Positions 1 through 9,072 of a DNA stretch of 64,000 bases are shown here, piece after piece. This DNA is from an uncultured Rhizobiaceae bacterium (GTDB lineage: Bacteria > Pseudomonadota > Alphaproteobacteria > Rhizobiales > Rhizobiaceae). The notes beneath the pieces were generated by a model. It was not told where the DNA came from and did no database searches. It was given only the letters and a program-made list of their open reading frames with translations. The stretch covers positions 620,001 to 684,000 of the forward strand of contig CATOTF010000002.1 in assembly GCA_951813045.1 (NCBI GenBank). The letters are read 5' to 3'. Every line of letters starts with the position of its first letter. Within the stretch, counting starts at the first letter, position 1. The position numbers and the translations under genes were made by a program.

Positions 1-639
1 CATATGCGTTTCACAAAGCATCGGCTCGTTTGAATAGACAGGGTGAGCCCACACAACAGTTAGAGGCCCTAGGATGCGTTCTGAGAAAAATAAGAAATGG
101 GAAATCACTTCCCGGGTAAGCCCACCTTCATCGCGAAACTTCAACCAGTCAGCTTCTTTTTGCCAGTCACGCGGCCATTCCGCATAGGTAACCACAATGT
201 CAATTCCAACGACATCACCCATATCACCCGAACGAGCCGCTTCGGTTATACCAGACAATGCAACACCAGCAGCTTGAGTGAAATTAACCGCAGCGGGAAC
301 ACCGCTTTTATCCAGCTCAGCAACCAGTTCGCTGCTTTGCAGAATATCTACGCCGAGGGGTTTTTCTAAGAAAACGGCCTTTTTGGCTAACGCTGCTTCG
401 AGCGCATAAGCCTTGCGAGGACCGGGCGGGCAGGCCAGGTACACAAGATCCGCTGCCGCAATAGCTACTTGCGCAGATGTTGTCACCTGAGCTCCTGGCG
501 CAATGATTTGGGCATCGTGACAAGCGTTGGGGTCGGGGTCCCAAAGGGCGACAGGATTATAACCTGCGTGCAGCACCATGTGCTCAAGCATTCTGCGTCC
601 CATGATCCCAAGGCCAATAATTGCCACCGAAATTTTCAA
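1..639 (-). CDS. Gfo/Idh/MocA-family NAD(P)-dependent oxidoreductase (3' end beyond window)
   Basis: The encoded protein begins with a Rossmann nucleotide-binding segment (KISVAIIGLGIMGRRM, glycine pattern GxGxMG) and carries the family signature EKPLG around residue 106, followed by the start of the substrate-binding domain. Members oxidise or reduce sugars, inositols and related polyols. I chose a TTG start because GAAAGGA lies about seven bases upstream, and ATG codons further in would cut into the Rossmann fold. The reading frame is open to the window edge (213 codons seen), so the C-terminus is missing. It follows the flavin oxidoreductase gene on the same strand by 38 bases and may be co-transcribed. 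Substrate unknown. Confidence 0.8.
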   Translation of the reverse strand, partial: MKISVAIIGLGIMGRRMLEHMVLHAGYNPVALWDPDPNACHDAQIIAPGAQVTTSAQVAIAAADLVYLACPPGPRKAYALEAALAKKAVFLEKPLGVDILQSSELVAELDKSGVPAAVNFTQAAGVALSGITEAARSGDMGDVVGIDIVVTYAEWPRDWQKEADWLKFRDEGGLTREVISHFLFFSERILGPLTVVWAHPVYSNEPMLCETHM

Positions 640-677
640 CTGTTTATCCTTTCATTAAACCTAATGGAAAACCGTTT

Positions 678-1667
678 TTAGGTCAGATCTTTCAATACTT
701 CAGCTGCAATTGCGAATGATCGACAACGCGCGACATGATCGTGGATGGACCCTGTAATAATCAACTCGTTGGGTTGATGGTTTGAAATGATTTTAGTCAG
801 TTCTCGGTGAATCGTGTCAGAACTGCCGCTAGCCGAACAAAACAACGATTGGTCCACTTTTACTCTGATATGATCTGGGATTTTATTATCCAAATCGAAG
901 GTCGGGCGGGGTAATTTGCTTCGTTGTCCAGTGAACATCCGCGCAAAAGCCAGCACTTGGCTTGACCTAAGAAAGGCTGCTTCTTCATCAGTATCAGCTG
1001 CACAAACGCTTGCAGCAACGATTGTATAGGGTTTGTCCAGCCACTTTGAGGGTTCAAAGGTTTCTAGATAAATCTTCAAAGCCCCTTCCAGCATCTGCGG
1101 TGCAAAGTGGGAAGCAAAGGCATACGGTAAACCAAGGTGTGCAGCGAGTTGCGCTCCAAAAAGGCTTGATCCTAAAATCCATACTGGAATGTGCGTTCCT
1201 TCACCCGGTATTGCACGGACCATCGCATCGTCAGGGACGTCGTCAAAATAGCTAAGCAATTCCAAAACATCTCGCGGAAACTCATCACCATTTTGCAGAT
1301 GGCGTCGCAACGCTCTGGCCGTATTCATATCTGTACCGGGGGCACGTCCAACACCTAGGTCAATACGCCCCGGGAAGAGCGTAGCCAACGTGCCAAATTG
1401 TTCAGCGATGACGAGTGGCGAATGATTTGGCAGCATTATTCCACCTGCACCCACGCGGATGGTTTTGGTGCGGGCAGCGACTTGGCCAATCACCACAGAT
1501 GTTGCGGCACTGGCAATCCCAGCCATGTTATGATGCTCTGCCAACCAATATCGATGATAGCCTAGGCTTTCCGCTTGTGGAGCAAGGTCTAAAGTATTTG
1601 AAAGAGCTTCAGTCGCGGTAGCACCTTCAGAAATGGGGGATAGATCCAGAACTGAATAGTGTTGCAT
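678..1667 (-). CDS. LLM-class (luciferase-like) flavin-dependent oxidoreductase
   Basis: A 329-residue protein of usual length for the bacterial-luciferase-like monooxygenase family. Recognisable segments are the N-terminal strand [12 protein letters not shown], the WLAEHHN motif near residue 42, the [15 protein letters not shown] stretch near residue 72, and [15 protein letters not shown] near residue 100. These are characteristic of the YhbW-like subgroup, which uses reduced FMN supplied by a separate reductase. No reductase gene is adjacent and the substrate cannot be read from sequence. The only ribosome-binding sequence visible is weak (GGAAT). The Gfo/Idh/MocA gene lies just downstream on the same strand. 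Confidence 0.85.
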   Translation of the reverse strand: MQHYSVLDLSPISEGATATEALSNTLDLAPQAESLGYHRYWLAEHHNMAGIASAATSVVIGQVAARTKTIRVGAGGIMLPNHSPLVIAEQFGTLATLFPGRIDLGVGRAPGTDMNTARALRRHLQNGDEFPRDVLELLSYFDDVPDDAMVRAIPGEGTHIPVWILGSSLFGAQLAAHLGLPYAFASHFAPQMLEGALKIYLETFEPSKWLDKPYTIVAASVCAADTDEEAAFLRSSQVLAFARMFTGQRSKLPRPTFDLDNKIPDHIRVKVDQSLFCSASGSSDTIHRELTKIISNHQPNELIITGSIHDHVARCRSFAIAAEVLKDLT

Positions 1668-2203
1668 TTAGGCTGATTCCCGGCGAGCAGCGGTGTGCTG
1701 CAACAATAGGTCATCATCTCCGCACGCGTCCAGGTCAATAGCAATTTGGGGAATGGTTTTTGGCCGCGACCCGACCGTGGACCAAGCCAGTGATTTTAAT
1801 CGACACGCCCCAGAAAAGGCTCTTGTTATACCGGTTCAAGTTAATAGGCGAATGACTGCCCTGCGAACCTTGCGGTCATCGACGCTCTCGGGCCCAGCGG
1901 TTGGTTTTGGTGCTTCTCGACAGGCATCAAATTGCAAGGTTCGCAGTAATCGGCAGTAGAAGCCGACACAATCTTCGGACGAGCCTTCTTTGGACGGTTT
2001 CTTGCTGATTTTAGGCAAAACGGAGTTTTTCAGCACTATCCGGAAAAAGCACTAATTCGCTGCAAGCGATCTAATGGTAACTGTACAAATTTTGCGACAG
2101 AACGATTTTCCTTTTAACCGGTTCGGACAGCTAATTTCCAGCGACTGGCTGTCCCGCCCCCCAACACTAGGTCATTGTTTGTTTAGTTTTGGAGTTCGCG
2201 ATT
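1668..2203. other. Gene-poor stretch between the flavin oxidoreductase and IS remnants
   Basis: I see no credible gene here. Short open frames exist on both strands but lack ribosome-binding sites and recognisable motifs. The stretch holds a 13-bp inverted repeat (listed separately) and leads into decayed transposase sequence, so it is probably scar tissue from past insertions. Confidence 0.5.
1861..1946. repeat. Orphan 13-bp perfect inverted repeat
   Basis: CTGCGAACCTTGC at 1861-1873 is repeated in inverted orientation at 1934-1946, with 60 bases between. A further short match (ACTGCC before the left arm, GGCAGT after the right arm, offset by five bases) suggests the arms were once longer. 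It could be the ends of a small degenerate mobile element or a cruciform; no transposase lies between the arms. No T-run follows, so it is not a simple terminator. Confidence 0.45.
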
Positions 2204-2342
2204 GTGTCGAGGAAGCGTTATTGGGATGAGGACGTTCTGCGTCTATTACGCGAGATTGAATAGAACTTAGCGTCAGGGCACGATGTTGCTTGTGCATGTC
2301 GTTCGGCCGGTGTGAGCGACGCGAAGTATTACAACTGGCGTA
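2204..2342 (+). pseudogene. IS3-family OrfA remnant with internal stop
   Basis: Translation from a GTG preceded by GGAG gives VSRKRYWDEDVLRLLREIE, then a TAG stop, then NLASGHDVACACRSAGVSD and a YYNWR ending. This is the N-terminal helix-turn-helix part of an IS3-family OrfA, where a Lys-Arg-Tyr start, a LLREIE helix and a YY-W-R end are typical. The in-frame stop and the abrupt loss of similarity after the NWR motif show it is dead and truncated. It belongs to a different IS3 subgroup from the intact copy near 48 kb. Confidence 0.7.
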
Positions 2343-2454
2343 TCGAAGCAGCGTCGCGCCACCGGTTCGAGCAAGCTGTGAAGCGTTTGGCGGGATGGTC
2401 AGTCTCAGCTTTCAGAGTTGAAGGCTCTCGAGATTGGAGCACGACAGGAAACGC

Positions 2455-2926
2455 GGGATAAAGTAGTTTACCTCCGATGTGATCGCTTAGCCGCACTTCG
2501 CTCAGCCCCATGATGATTGGACGCCCTTTGCCATCACAGGTGGCATGTAATTTGGAGATCAGTTCACCATTTGTGCGGCAAATACGGCGGGGAACATCCC
2601 CATTTTGTCTGACTGCCAGCAACCCGGTCAGCTTTCAGGTGGGTGGCATCAATAATAAGCGTTTCAGGTTCACCTACCTGGATAATTAAGCTACTGAGAA
2701 TACGATCAAAAACACCCAAACGGCCCCATCGGATGAAACGGTTAAATAGGGTCTGATCCGGCCCATACTCCGGCGGCGCATCGCGCCAACGTAGACCATT
2801 TTTGATCACAAAGATGATCCCGAAAACAACCCGACGATCATCTACCCGTGGTACGCCGTGCGCCAAAGGAAAATACGGTTCCATCTTCGCTAACTTTTCC
2901 TGGGAAAGCAAAAACAAATCTCTCAT
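2455..2926 (-). pseudogene. IS5-family transposase remnant, frameshifted and 3'-truncated
   Basis: The first 120 codons read as the N-terminal half of an IS5 (IS427-like) transposase: LTP-like N-terminus, GIIFVIKNGLRWRDAPPEYG, and the first DDE aspartate in LIIDATHLKADR. The second half (VPRRICRTNGELISKLHATC, DGKGRPIIMGLSEVRLSD) is in another frame. Some IS5 members use programmed frameshifting between two frames, but here similarity stops after SDHIGGKLLYPAFP, so the rest of the catalytic domain is gone. The remnant sits just beyond the 3' end of the catabolic operon, next to the IS3 OrfA scrap. Confidence 0.75.
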
Positions 2927-3014
2927 GACAAATCTTCTTTGCCATGATGATTCATAGTTCAGCTCGAATGGGGATCCCGAAGATTAATAGGGCCTGAACC
3001 TAGAAGTCAGACTT

Positions 3015-3740
3015 TTAAATCGTCATCATGCCGACACTTGCACCGCCGCATACGTAGAGCGTTTGGCCGGTGACAAAGCTGCTGGCTGGATCGCAAAAAA
3101 ACAAAAAGGCATTTGAGACGTCTTCGACATTGCCCAGCCTGCCAACCGGAATTCTATTGGCAAGAGCTTGTTCCTGTTCGCTGCCTTTTTCAACGATGCC
3201 CCAAAAGTTGTCCGTTTGAATGGGTCCCGGTGCTACCACATTGACGGTGATTTGATGCTGGGCCAATTCCAGAGCCCAAGTGCGTGCCATGCCAATCATT
3301 GCAGCCTTACTGGCGCTGTAGGCTGTTCGTGTTGGCGCACCCAATGCGGCACGCGATCCGTTGAACATGACCCGGCCAAATCCGGCCCGTTTCATCGAGG
3401 GTAACGTCGCCTGCAACAGGGTGAGGGCGGAGCCGAGATGAAGTTGAGCCAGGCCGGTGATATCTTCGGGTTTCGCCTCTTCCAAAAGATTGGGCCAGAT
3501 GAGGCCAGCATTATGAACAAGATGCGTGACGTCGAAACTCGTCGTAATTTCATCTGCAGCTTTGGTCACAGCATCCGCATCAAGCAAGTCGGCCTGTACT
3601 GAATGCAGTTTGGGGTGGGTGACATCCGGAGCACGCCGGGCGACGGAAATGACAGTGTAATCTTTTGCCAAAAGCTTTTGAGCAAGATCAGCACCAATGC
3701 CCTTGTTTCCGCCGGTTATAACGGCCGTCAACTTACTCAT
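3015..3740 (-). CDS. SDR-family oxidoreductase, last gene of the dioxygenase operon
   Basis: A 241-residue classical short-chain dehydrogenase/reductase. The cofactor loop TGGNKGIG is near residue 10, the catalytic serine lies in NGSRAALG, and the catalytic YSASK is near residue 141, so it should be an active NAD(P)(H)-dependent alcohol/ketone oxidoreductase. It overlaps the preceding cyclase-family gene by four bases (ATGA), implying translational coupling. In a ring-hydroxylation pathway it could dehydrogenate a cis-diol or oxidise a hydroxyacyl intermediate; that is inference. It differs from the degenerate SDR domain encoded two genes upstream, which lacks these catalytic residues. Confidence 0.88.
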   Translation of the reverse strand: MSKLTAVITGGNKGIGADLAQKLLAKDYTVISVARRAPDVTHPKLHSVQADLLDADAVTKAADEITTSFDVTHLVHNAGLIWPNLLEEAKPEDITGLAQLHLGSALTLLQATLPSMKRAGFGRVMFNGSRAALGAPTRTAYSASKAAMIGMARTWALELAQHQITVNVVAPGPIQTDNFWGIVEKGSEQEQALANRIPVGRLGNVEDVSNAFLFFCDPASSFVTGQTLYVCGGASVGMMTI

Positions 3741-4525
3741 GCGTTTTCTCCCGATACCATGGCCAGAACACGCAAAGGGCTGCCAGTACCATTTCTAATT
3801 TTCAGCGGAGCGGCCATCAAGATGGCTCCAGTGGGTGGCAGCTGGTCAAGGTTTGCCAGACATTGAAGACCGTATTTTCCCGCGCCGTGCAAAAAATAAT
3901 GGGCTGGATAAGGCGGCGTATAATGGCTGCCCTGACCGGCATCTGTGCCAATCGTTTCTGTACCGAAACCACGTATTTCTCGTTTATCTATGAGAAAGCG
4001 AATGCCATCAGGCGTCGGGCCTGGTGAGTGTGGGCCGTCTTCCCGCATGTTCAAGTATGCAGCCCCCGATTTTTTAGACCAATCCGTGCGCATCAAGACC
4101 CATGCCCCTTTGGGGATTTTACCGTGTTTAGTTTCCCAGTCTTGGATTACTTCCGGCGTCAACTCAAAATCATCGTCCTTGGCGGCGTCAACAGAGCAAT
4201 CGATCACACATACCGGTCCGACAAACATTTCAGGTGCGATTTCGTCGACAGAGTTGTTCGGCACATCTCGTCCGGATATCCAGTGAGAGGGGGCATCAAA
4301 ATGGGTTCCGGTGTGTTCAGACAGAGTGATATTATGCCACTTCCATGCGGGGCCGCGGTGGTCATAGGCGCTGATTTCTTCCATGCGAAAACGGGCGCAT
4401 TGTCCGAATTCCGGCGGCAAAATGATAACGGGAAAATCCGGGTCAAGCGTGTGTGTTAAATCAACAATGTGAATATCACCGGCTGCGATTTGGCTCGCCA
4501 GATCGGTTAATGTGCTTTGGCTCAT
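3737..4525 (-). CDS. Cyclase-family (kynurenine formamidase-like) metal hydrolase
   Basis: A 262-residue protein with the signature HTGTHFDAPSH near residue 92, whose histidines and aspartate bind metal in the cyclase/KynB superfamily. The family includes kynurenine formamidase and hydrolases acting on cyclic amides, esters or ring ketones. The C-terminal half keeps the family pattern HYTPPYPAHYFLHGAGKYG. The gene overlaps both neighbours by four bases (ATGA) in the dioxygenase operon. It may open a ring or lactone produced upstream in the pathway, but the substrate is not determinable here. There is no tryptophan-catabolic gene nearby, so a true kynurenine formamidase is unlikely. Confidence 0.85.
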   Translation of the reverse strand: MSQSTLTDLASQIAAGDIHIVDLTHTLDPDFPVIILPPEFGQCARFRMEEISAYDHRGPAWKWHNITLSEHTGTHFDAPSHWISGRDVPNNSVDEIAPEMFVGPVCVIDCSVDAAKDDDFELTPEVIQDWETKHGKIPKGAWVLMRTDWSKKSGAAYLNMREDGPHSPGPTPDGIRFLIDKREIRGFGTETIGTDAGQGSHYTPPYPAHYFLHGAGKYGLQCLANLDQLPPTGAILMAAPLKIRNGTGSPLRVLAMVSGENA

Positions 4526-5778
4526 GCCCCATCTCCACCCATCGTCATCTCGCGTTCCAAGACATTGGGGTTTTGGCGAAAACGTTCATACAGGTCTTTT
4601 GCCACATCGCCGCAATAGGTCTCCTCCAGACCATCCTTTAGCCCTTGCACGACGCTTCGCGCCAAAGCTGAAAGCAACACCTTGGGCGGCGGCAGGGGTT
4701 GATGCCAGTCATCATCGGTTGGTCCGCAATAGACATTCATCACGCGTAGGCCGGAGCTTCTAAATTCAGCCCTCATGCTCTGGCTCAACGACCGTGCTGC
4801 GGCATTGGATGCTGAAAAACATCCGTAATCCGGCGCGTTCGACAGGGCGTGGACGGACAGAATATTGACCCAGGCTACAGCCGAGTTCACACCATCGGAT
4901 GTTCGCGAACACATGCCAGGGCCAAAGGCCTGGGCGAGGCGCATCAGGCCGAGATAATTCACTTCCATCTCATCGCGGGCAAATCCCGTATCACCGCGCG
5001 CGAGTACACCTCCTGGACGAACAAAGCGCGCATTGTTGATGAGAATATCGGTTTTGCCACCTATCTCGCCAGCCAGCCTTTGAACTGATAATGTGTCGGT
5101 CACGTCCAAAGGCAGGATTTCAACTTTGTCGATTGCCGCAAGTTCTTTTTGCTCAGGGTAAGGGCGCCAGCTTTCGCCTTCGCCGATGAAAACCATGGAC
5201 GCGCCAGCTTCGACGATCGCCTTTGCAAGGGTAGGGGAATTGGGATTGCGCGCATCCGTTATCAAAACACGTCGATGTTTTGGGTCGCTTGTCATGGCAC
5301 GCAATTGGGGGTCGTCTTCCATATTGGGGCTCCGTTCCTGCGGCATGGCCAGTAAAACGCCTTGACCGGACCGGTCGAGGCGATTGATCATTTTCACACG
5401 GCCATTGCGTTCACAATCACCGTGGAGATGGCAAATGAGCGTTGGGCCAGCGTCCAGTTTTACACTACCTGTGCGCCAGGGCGCACGTTCGCGAAAATAT
5501 AATTTCGTCGACGTTTGAACTGTGGTTTCAGCCAAAATAGTGCCGTTGGGAGAGATGTTTTTCCAGGGCAGTTCGGTCGACAGGCAGTTGCAACACGCAT
5601 CGCGCGGCGGGTATTGAACTCTGTCGCATTCGCTACAACATTGAAGTGCAAAACGGCCTTCAGCTGCCGCTGCACTTAACCCCATGGCCGCACGGCTTCT
5701 GGTTTCTGGCGGGCGTGTCGGGGAGACTGTTCGCTTCTGCGGGTTTTTTCTGGGTGGCGGTGTAAGAGCGGTACTCAT
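4522..5778 (-). CDS. DUF35 (Zn-ribbon/OB-fold) domain fused to a degenerate SDR domain
   Basis: Residues about 40-150 form a DUF35 unit: a rubredoxin-like zinc ribbon with Cys pairs in CCSECDRVQYPPRDACCNC, then an OB-fold (GTILAETTVQTSTKLYFRER). Residues about 165-410 are an SDR fold, but the cofactor loop reads TDARNPNSPTLAKAI instead of TGxxxGxG, the NNAG motif reads NNAR, and the catalytic YxxxK position reads FSASN. DUF35 proteins partner thiolase-like proteins encoded next door, as here. I infer a non-catalytic or scaffold role for the SDR half. Four-base overlaps on both sides indicate stoichiometric expression with its neighbours. Confidence 0.8.
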   Translation of the reverse strand: MSTALTPPPRKNPQKRTVSPTRPPETRSRAAMGLSAAAAEGRFALQCCSECDRVQYPPRDACCNCLSTELPWKNISPNGTILAETTVQTSTKLYFRERAPWRTGSVKLDAGPTLICHLHGDCERNGRVKMINRLDRSGQGVLLAMPQERSPNMEDDPQLRAMTSDPKHRRVLITDARNPNSPTLAKAIVEAGASMVFIGEGESWRPYPEQKELAAIDKVEILPLDVTDTLSVQRLAGEIGGKTDILINNARFVRPGGVLARGDTGFARDEMEVNYLGLMRLAQAFGPGMCSRTSDGVNSAVAWVNILSVHALSNAPDYGCFSASNAAARSLSQSMRAEFRSSGLRVMNVYCGPTDDDWHQPLPPPKVLLSALARSVVQGLKDGLEETYCGDVAKDLYERFRQNPNVLEREMTMGGDGA

Positions 5779-6962
5779 GGGTCACCCGCCTGTATGATGG
5801 CCGCGGCAGAACATACGCCACGGTCGTAATTGATCATGCCAAATCCAGAAGCCATCGCTCTCTTTGCATCTTTGACCTGTGTTGGTCCCGCTTTCCCCGT
5901 TACCTGTCGGATGGCTTCAACCAACCCGATGAACCCGCCCGCTGCACCTGCCTGCCCGGCAGAAAGCTGCCCGCCGGATGTGTTGTGGGGGAAATCGCCT
6001 TCAATTGTCAGGTCGTGGTCGCGCACAAATTGTGCCGCATCGCCCTTGGGGCAAAATCCAAGGTCCTCAATTTGCATTATGGAGATCACCGGGTAGTCAT
6101 CGTAGGTCTGCAGAAGGTCGATTTGGTCCGGCGTACATTGAGCCGTATCATAGAGTTCATCGATATCCATCGTCCAACCACCGCGCAATTGAATCGGGTC
6201 CTCCGGGTGGGCGTTGTGGCGCTCAATCGCGCCGCTAATTCTGGCAAAAGGCAGATTGCGTTTTACCGCTTCTTCTTCGCTCATCACCAAAAATGCTTCT
6301 GACCCCGCACAGGGCATGACGCAATCAAACAGCGCGATTGGGTCTGAAATGGGTCGCGCATTCATATAATCATCAAGGCTCAATGGTTTCTTCATCACAG
6401 CATTGGGGTTCTTCAGCGCATTGTCCCGTTGGGCCACACATATTCGCCCGAAGTCTTCGCGGGTTGCGCCGTATTCCTGCATATAACGGTCTGTCAGCAG
6501 GGCGAAATTAGCGTTGGGGCCTCCATAACCATAGGGGTATGAGGCATCGGATGCGAAACGGGAGAAGCTCGAAAGCATTTGCCGAAAACTGTCAATATGA
6601 TTGGTATCACCGGATACGCAGGCGACGATATCTGCATCTCCCGTCTGCACCGCTCTGGCCGCCCGGCGCATGGCGACGACGCCACTGGCGCCTCCCATAG
6701 GAATATGGTCCAGCCAACGTGGGCACAGGCCCAGATGTTGGGTCAGGCCCACCGCCGTATCGGGAAACAGGGTGAAACTGGACACCGTGAAACCGTCTAT
6801 TTCTGTCGGTTTTAAGCCTGCTGCATCAAGCGATCCACGCAACGCCTTGGCTATCCACCAATGCGCCGTGTCTATCGAATAGCGCTGATAGGGCGTTGAG
6901 AACGGGGCAACAAGAACGGCTCCATCGTAGGATTGCCTGATACGTTTCGAGGCACGGGTCAT
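5775..6962 (-). CDS. Thiolase-like (SCP2/lipid-transfer type) protein lacking thiolase catalytic residues
   Basis: A 395-residue thiolase-fold protein. The position of the nucleophilic Cys (usually CxSG) reads MGGASGV near residue 92, and the usual C-terminal GHP motif reads AGQAGAAGG after NTSGGQLS. It keeps LLQTYDDYPVISIMQIEDLGFCPKG, typical of thiolase-like proteins that work with DUF35 partners. Such proteins in steroid side-chain degradation (Ltp2 with the ChsH2 DUF35 domain) act as retro-aldolases on acyl-CoAs. By analogy this protein and the adjacent DUF35-SDR fusion may form an aldol-cleaving complex acting on the CoA ester made by the operon ligase. A Claisen-type thiolase is unlikely. 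Confidence 0.82.
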   Translation of the reverse strand: MTRASKRIRQSYDGAVLVAPFSTPYQRYSIDTAHWWIAKALRGSLDAAGLKPTEIDGFTVSSFTLFPDTAVGLTQHLGLCPRWLDHIPMGGASGVVAMRRAARAVQTGDADIVACVSGDTNHIDSFRQMLSSFSRFASDASYPYGYGGPNANFALLTDRYMQEYGATREDFGRICVAQRDNALKNPNAVMKKPLSLDDYMNARPISDPIALFDCVMPCAGSEAFLVMSEEEAVKRNLPFARISGAIERHNAHPEDPIQLRGGWTMDIDELYDTAQCTPDQIDLLQTYDDYPVISIMQIEDLGFCPKGDAAQFVRDHDLTIEGDFPHNTSGGQLSAGQAGAAGGFIGLVEAIRQVTGKAGPTQVKDAKRAMASGFGMINYDRGVCSAAAIIQAGDP

Positions 6963-8593
6963 GCAGCCCGCCGTTTTTTAAGCTTGACCGTGTTGATGGT
7001 CGCCGGATCGTTGAGCAGTTCTGCTGCTTGTTTTTTCAACTCCGCACGTTGAATTTTTTGAGTCGCAGTGAGCGGCAGGCCATCTACAAACGCGATATGG
7101 CCGGGTGCCTTATAATAGGCCATCTGCGTTAGGCACCATTTGGTGATTTCGATGGCCAGTTCTTCGCCTGGACCGTTAATGGGATTATTGACCTGCATAC
7201 AGGCAAACACTTCATCACCACGAATGGCGTCAGGTACTGAGGTCACGCCGACAGCCCTCACAACCGGATGGCGCATGAGGATGGATTCGACTTCCACCGC
7301 GGCGATATTTTCGCCGGACCGTCTGATGACGTTTTTCTTACGATCGACAAAAAAGAACTCGTTCTTCTTGTTTTTCCTCACAACGTCACCGGTGTGGAAC
7401 CAGCCATCCTGCCAGGCTTCCGCAGTAGCCTCTTCGTTTTTGTAGTAGTGGGAGAAGAACCCGTATTTCGGGTCTCCTTCTGCACGGCGTACCAGTAATT
7501 CACCCGGTTCTCCGGTCGGGACTTCATCGCCGTTATCATCAGCAATCTTACAGGCAAGTTCTACGGCTGGTCGCCCCAAACAGGCTTGCCCAACAATGCG
7601 GTCTTTTGTGCTAGCGGCAATAACGGCACCGGCACCCGTCTCCGTCATGGCCCATGCCTCCACCAGGGGAAAGTCAAAGCGTTTTTCGAATTCTGCCTGA
7701 AGTTTCGGGTCGACACCGGCACCAAAACCGAAGCGTACATTGTGTTCAGCATCGCCGGCGTTGGGTTCGACCCCCATAAGCATGGATGGCATCACGCCCA
7801 AATAGTGCAGGCATGTGGCCTTTGAGTCACGAACGTCCTGCCACCAACTGCGGGGGTGAAAGCGATCAAGAACTGTCAGACATCCACCTACAGCCACCAT
7901 GGCCATGAAGGAATATGCCATCGCGTTCATGTGAAAGATCGGGAGCGGCGTAATCATCCGCTCGCGATCCGTGGATAGATCAGCGATACCACCAACACTG
8001 GCATACCACTTGCCAGCCAACAGGAAATAACTGTTGGGGAGCACACAGCCTTTGGGGTTACCTGTGGTACCTGATGTATAAAGAACAGCGGCTTCCTGGG
8101 TTTCTCCACTGTGTAACTCAGCGACAGCGGCCTGCTTGCGCGGAGCAGGTATATTATCCGACGGTTCAATGACTTGCAGCTCGACCTTCGCTTCGCGGGC
8201 GGCATTCGAAAGTTCATCTATCCGGGAAGGTATGGTGATGACCAAGGCCGGTTCAGCATGGCCAATCAAATATTCAAGCTCTGCTGCGCGTAAGTCAGGG
8301 TTAATTGGGACAACGGCGACATCAAGCTTATTGAGGGCGAGCCACAGCATGAAGAACACGGGCCGGTTTTCAAGCAAAAGCGCAACACGCATGCCTTTTG
8401 TGTAACCAGCCTCTTCAAACTTGCTTGCTAAAGTTGTGACCTGAGAATGAGTGTCACTATAACTTAGTCCGCCCGCCTCAATACCATAGATGTCGGCTGT
8501 GGATGGCAAGACATTTAATACTTCACGGTCGGGCCATCTGTTGGCCGCCGCTGCAAAAGCTTCGTAAACGCTGCTGGCTTGAGGATCGATCAT
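6959..8593 (-). CDS. Class I acyl-CoA ligase (AMP-binding, ANL superfamily)
   Basis: A 544-residue adenylate-forming ligase. The P-loop-like motif YTSGTTGNPKGC is near residue 172, the A5 motif appears as EAWAMTETGAG near residue 316, the hinge WFHTGDVVRKNKKNEFFFVDRKK near residue 398, and the adenylation lysine lies in TATQKIQR near residue 515. It should activate a carboxylic acid to its CoA thioester via an acyl-AMP in the cytoplasm. The overall sequence resembles the CaiC-like group, but the substrate is probably a ring-containing acid given the flanking dioxygenase and thiolase-like genes. Overlaps of four bases join it to the genes on either side. Confidence 0.88.
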   Translation of the reverse strand: MIDPQASSVYEAFAAAANRWPDREVLNVLPSTADIYGIEAGGLSYSDTHSQVTTLASKFEEAGYTKGMRVALLLENRPVFFMLWLALNKLDVAVVPINPDLRAAELEYLIGHAEPALVITIPSRIDELSNAAREAKVELQVIEPSDNIPAPRKQAAVAELHSGETQEAAVLYTSGTTGNPKGCVLPNSYFLLAGKWYASVGGIADLSTDRERMITPLPIFHMNAMAYSFMAMVAVGGCLTVLDRFHPRSWWQDVRDSKATCLHYLGVMPSMLMGVEPNAGDAEHNVRFGFGAGVDPKLQAEFEKRFDFPLVEAWAMTETGAGAVIAASTKDRIVGQACLGRPAVELACKIADDNGDEVPTGEPGELLVRRAEGDPKYGFFSHYYKNEEATAEAWQDGWFHTGDVVRKNKKNEFFFVDRKKNVIRRSGENIAAVEVESILMRHPVVRAVGVTSVPDAIRGDEVFACMQVNNPINGPGEELAIEITKWCLTQMAYYKAPGHIAFVDGLPLTATQKIQRAELKKQAAELLNDPATINTVKLKKRRAA

Positions 8594-9072
8594 GGCAACA
8601 ATTGTATGTTGCCAAACGCGGCGTCAGAGTTGAGCAGATCCACCCGCTTGTTGGCAAGGCGGAGTGCACCATCCACAAGCTTCAAACTGTGTGTCGCCGT
8701 GAGAGCCAGCATGAATTGTTCATCCAGTCGTGTCTCCACATAATGCATGGAGGTGTTGGTCACAAATGTGCCTTCTGCTTCATCCATTTCATCGACAAAC
8801 GGGCGCTGGATTACGTGATGGCAACGGCTTTTCGGTTTCTGGCTGAAAGTGCGGGCACCGTTCAACCGCTCCACCCGGAGTTTGAGCATGAACATGTCTT
8901 CGTAGAGCAGCGATGTCACAAGATGCGGGTCAGTCTGTTTATAGTCGAGCGGCATCCAGTAGTGCCCGTCGGGCAACCACAAATCAAGCCACTCGCTGAA
9001 ACGGCCTTCATCCAGCATACGGGCTTCTTCATAGATAAAATCGATTAGCTGATCTTTCGACGGAGCGCTCAT
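8590..9072 (-). CDS. Aromatic-ring-hydroxylating dioxygenase beta subunit
   Basis: A 160-residue protein of the small-subunit family of Rieske non-haem iron oxygenases (cone-shaped NTF2-like fold). Visible family features are the N-terminal IDFIYEEARMLDEGRFSEWL, the WLPDGHYWMPLDY segment, and RCHHVIQRP near the middle. It is a structural subunit of an alpha3beta3 oxygenase and lies directly after the alpha-subunit gene, overlapping by four bases. No catalytic residues are expected in this subunit. Confidence 0.9.
   Translation of the reverse strand: MSAPSKDQLIDFIYEEARMLDEGRFSEWLDLWLPDGHYWMPLDYKQTDPHLVTSLLYEDMFMLKLRVERLNGARTFSQKPKSRCHHVIQRPFVDEMDEAEGTFVTNTSMHYVETRLDEQFMLALTATHSLKLVDGALRLANKRVDLLNSDAAFGNIQLLP

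Noticed and set aside
4028-4459. Open frame of 143 codons antisense to the cyclase-family gene
   Set aside because: The minus strand encodes the HTGTHFDAPSH metal site in this stretch; the plus frame has no motif.
8503-9048. Open frame of 181 codons antisense to the dioxygenase beta subunit
   Set aside because: The minus-strand genes are clearly real and fit the operon with four-base overlaps; this is a shadow frame.
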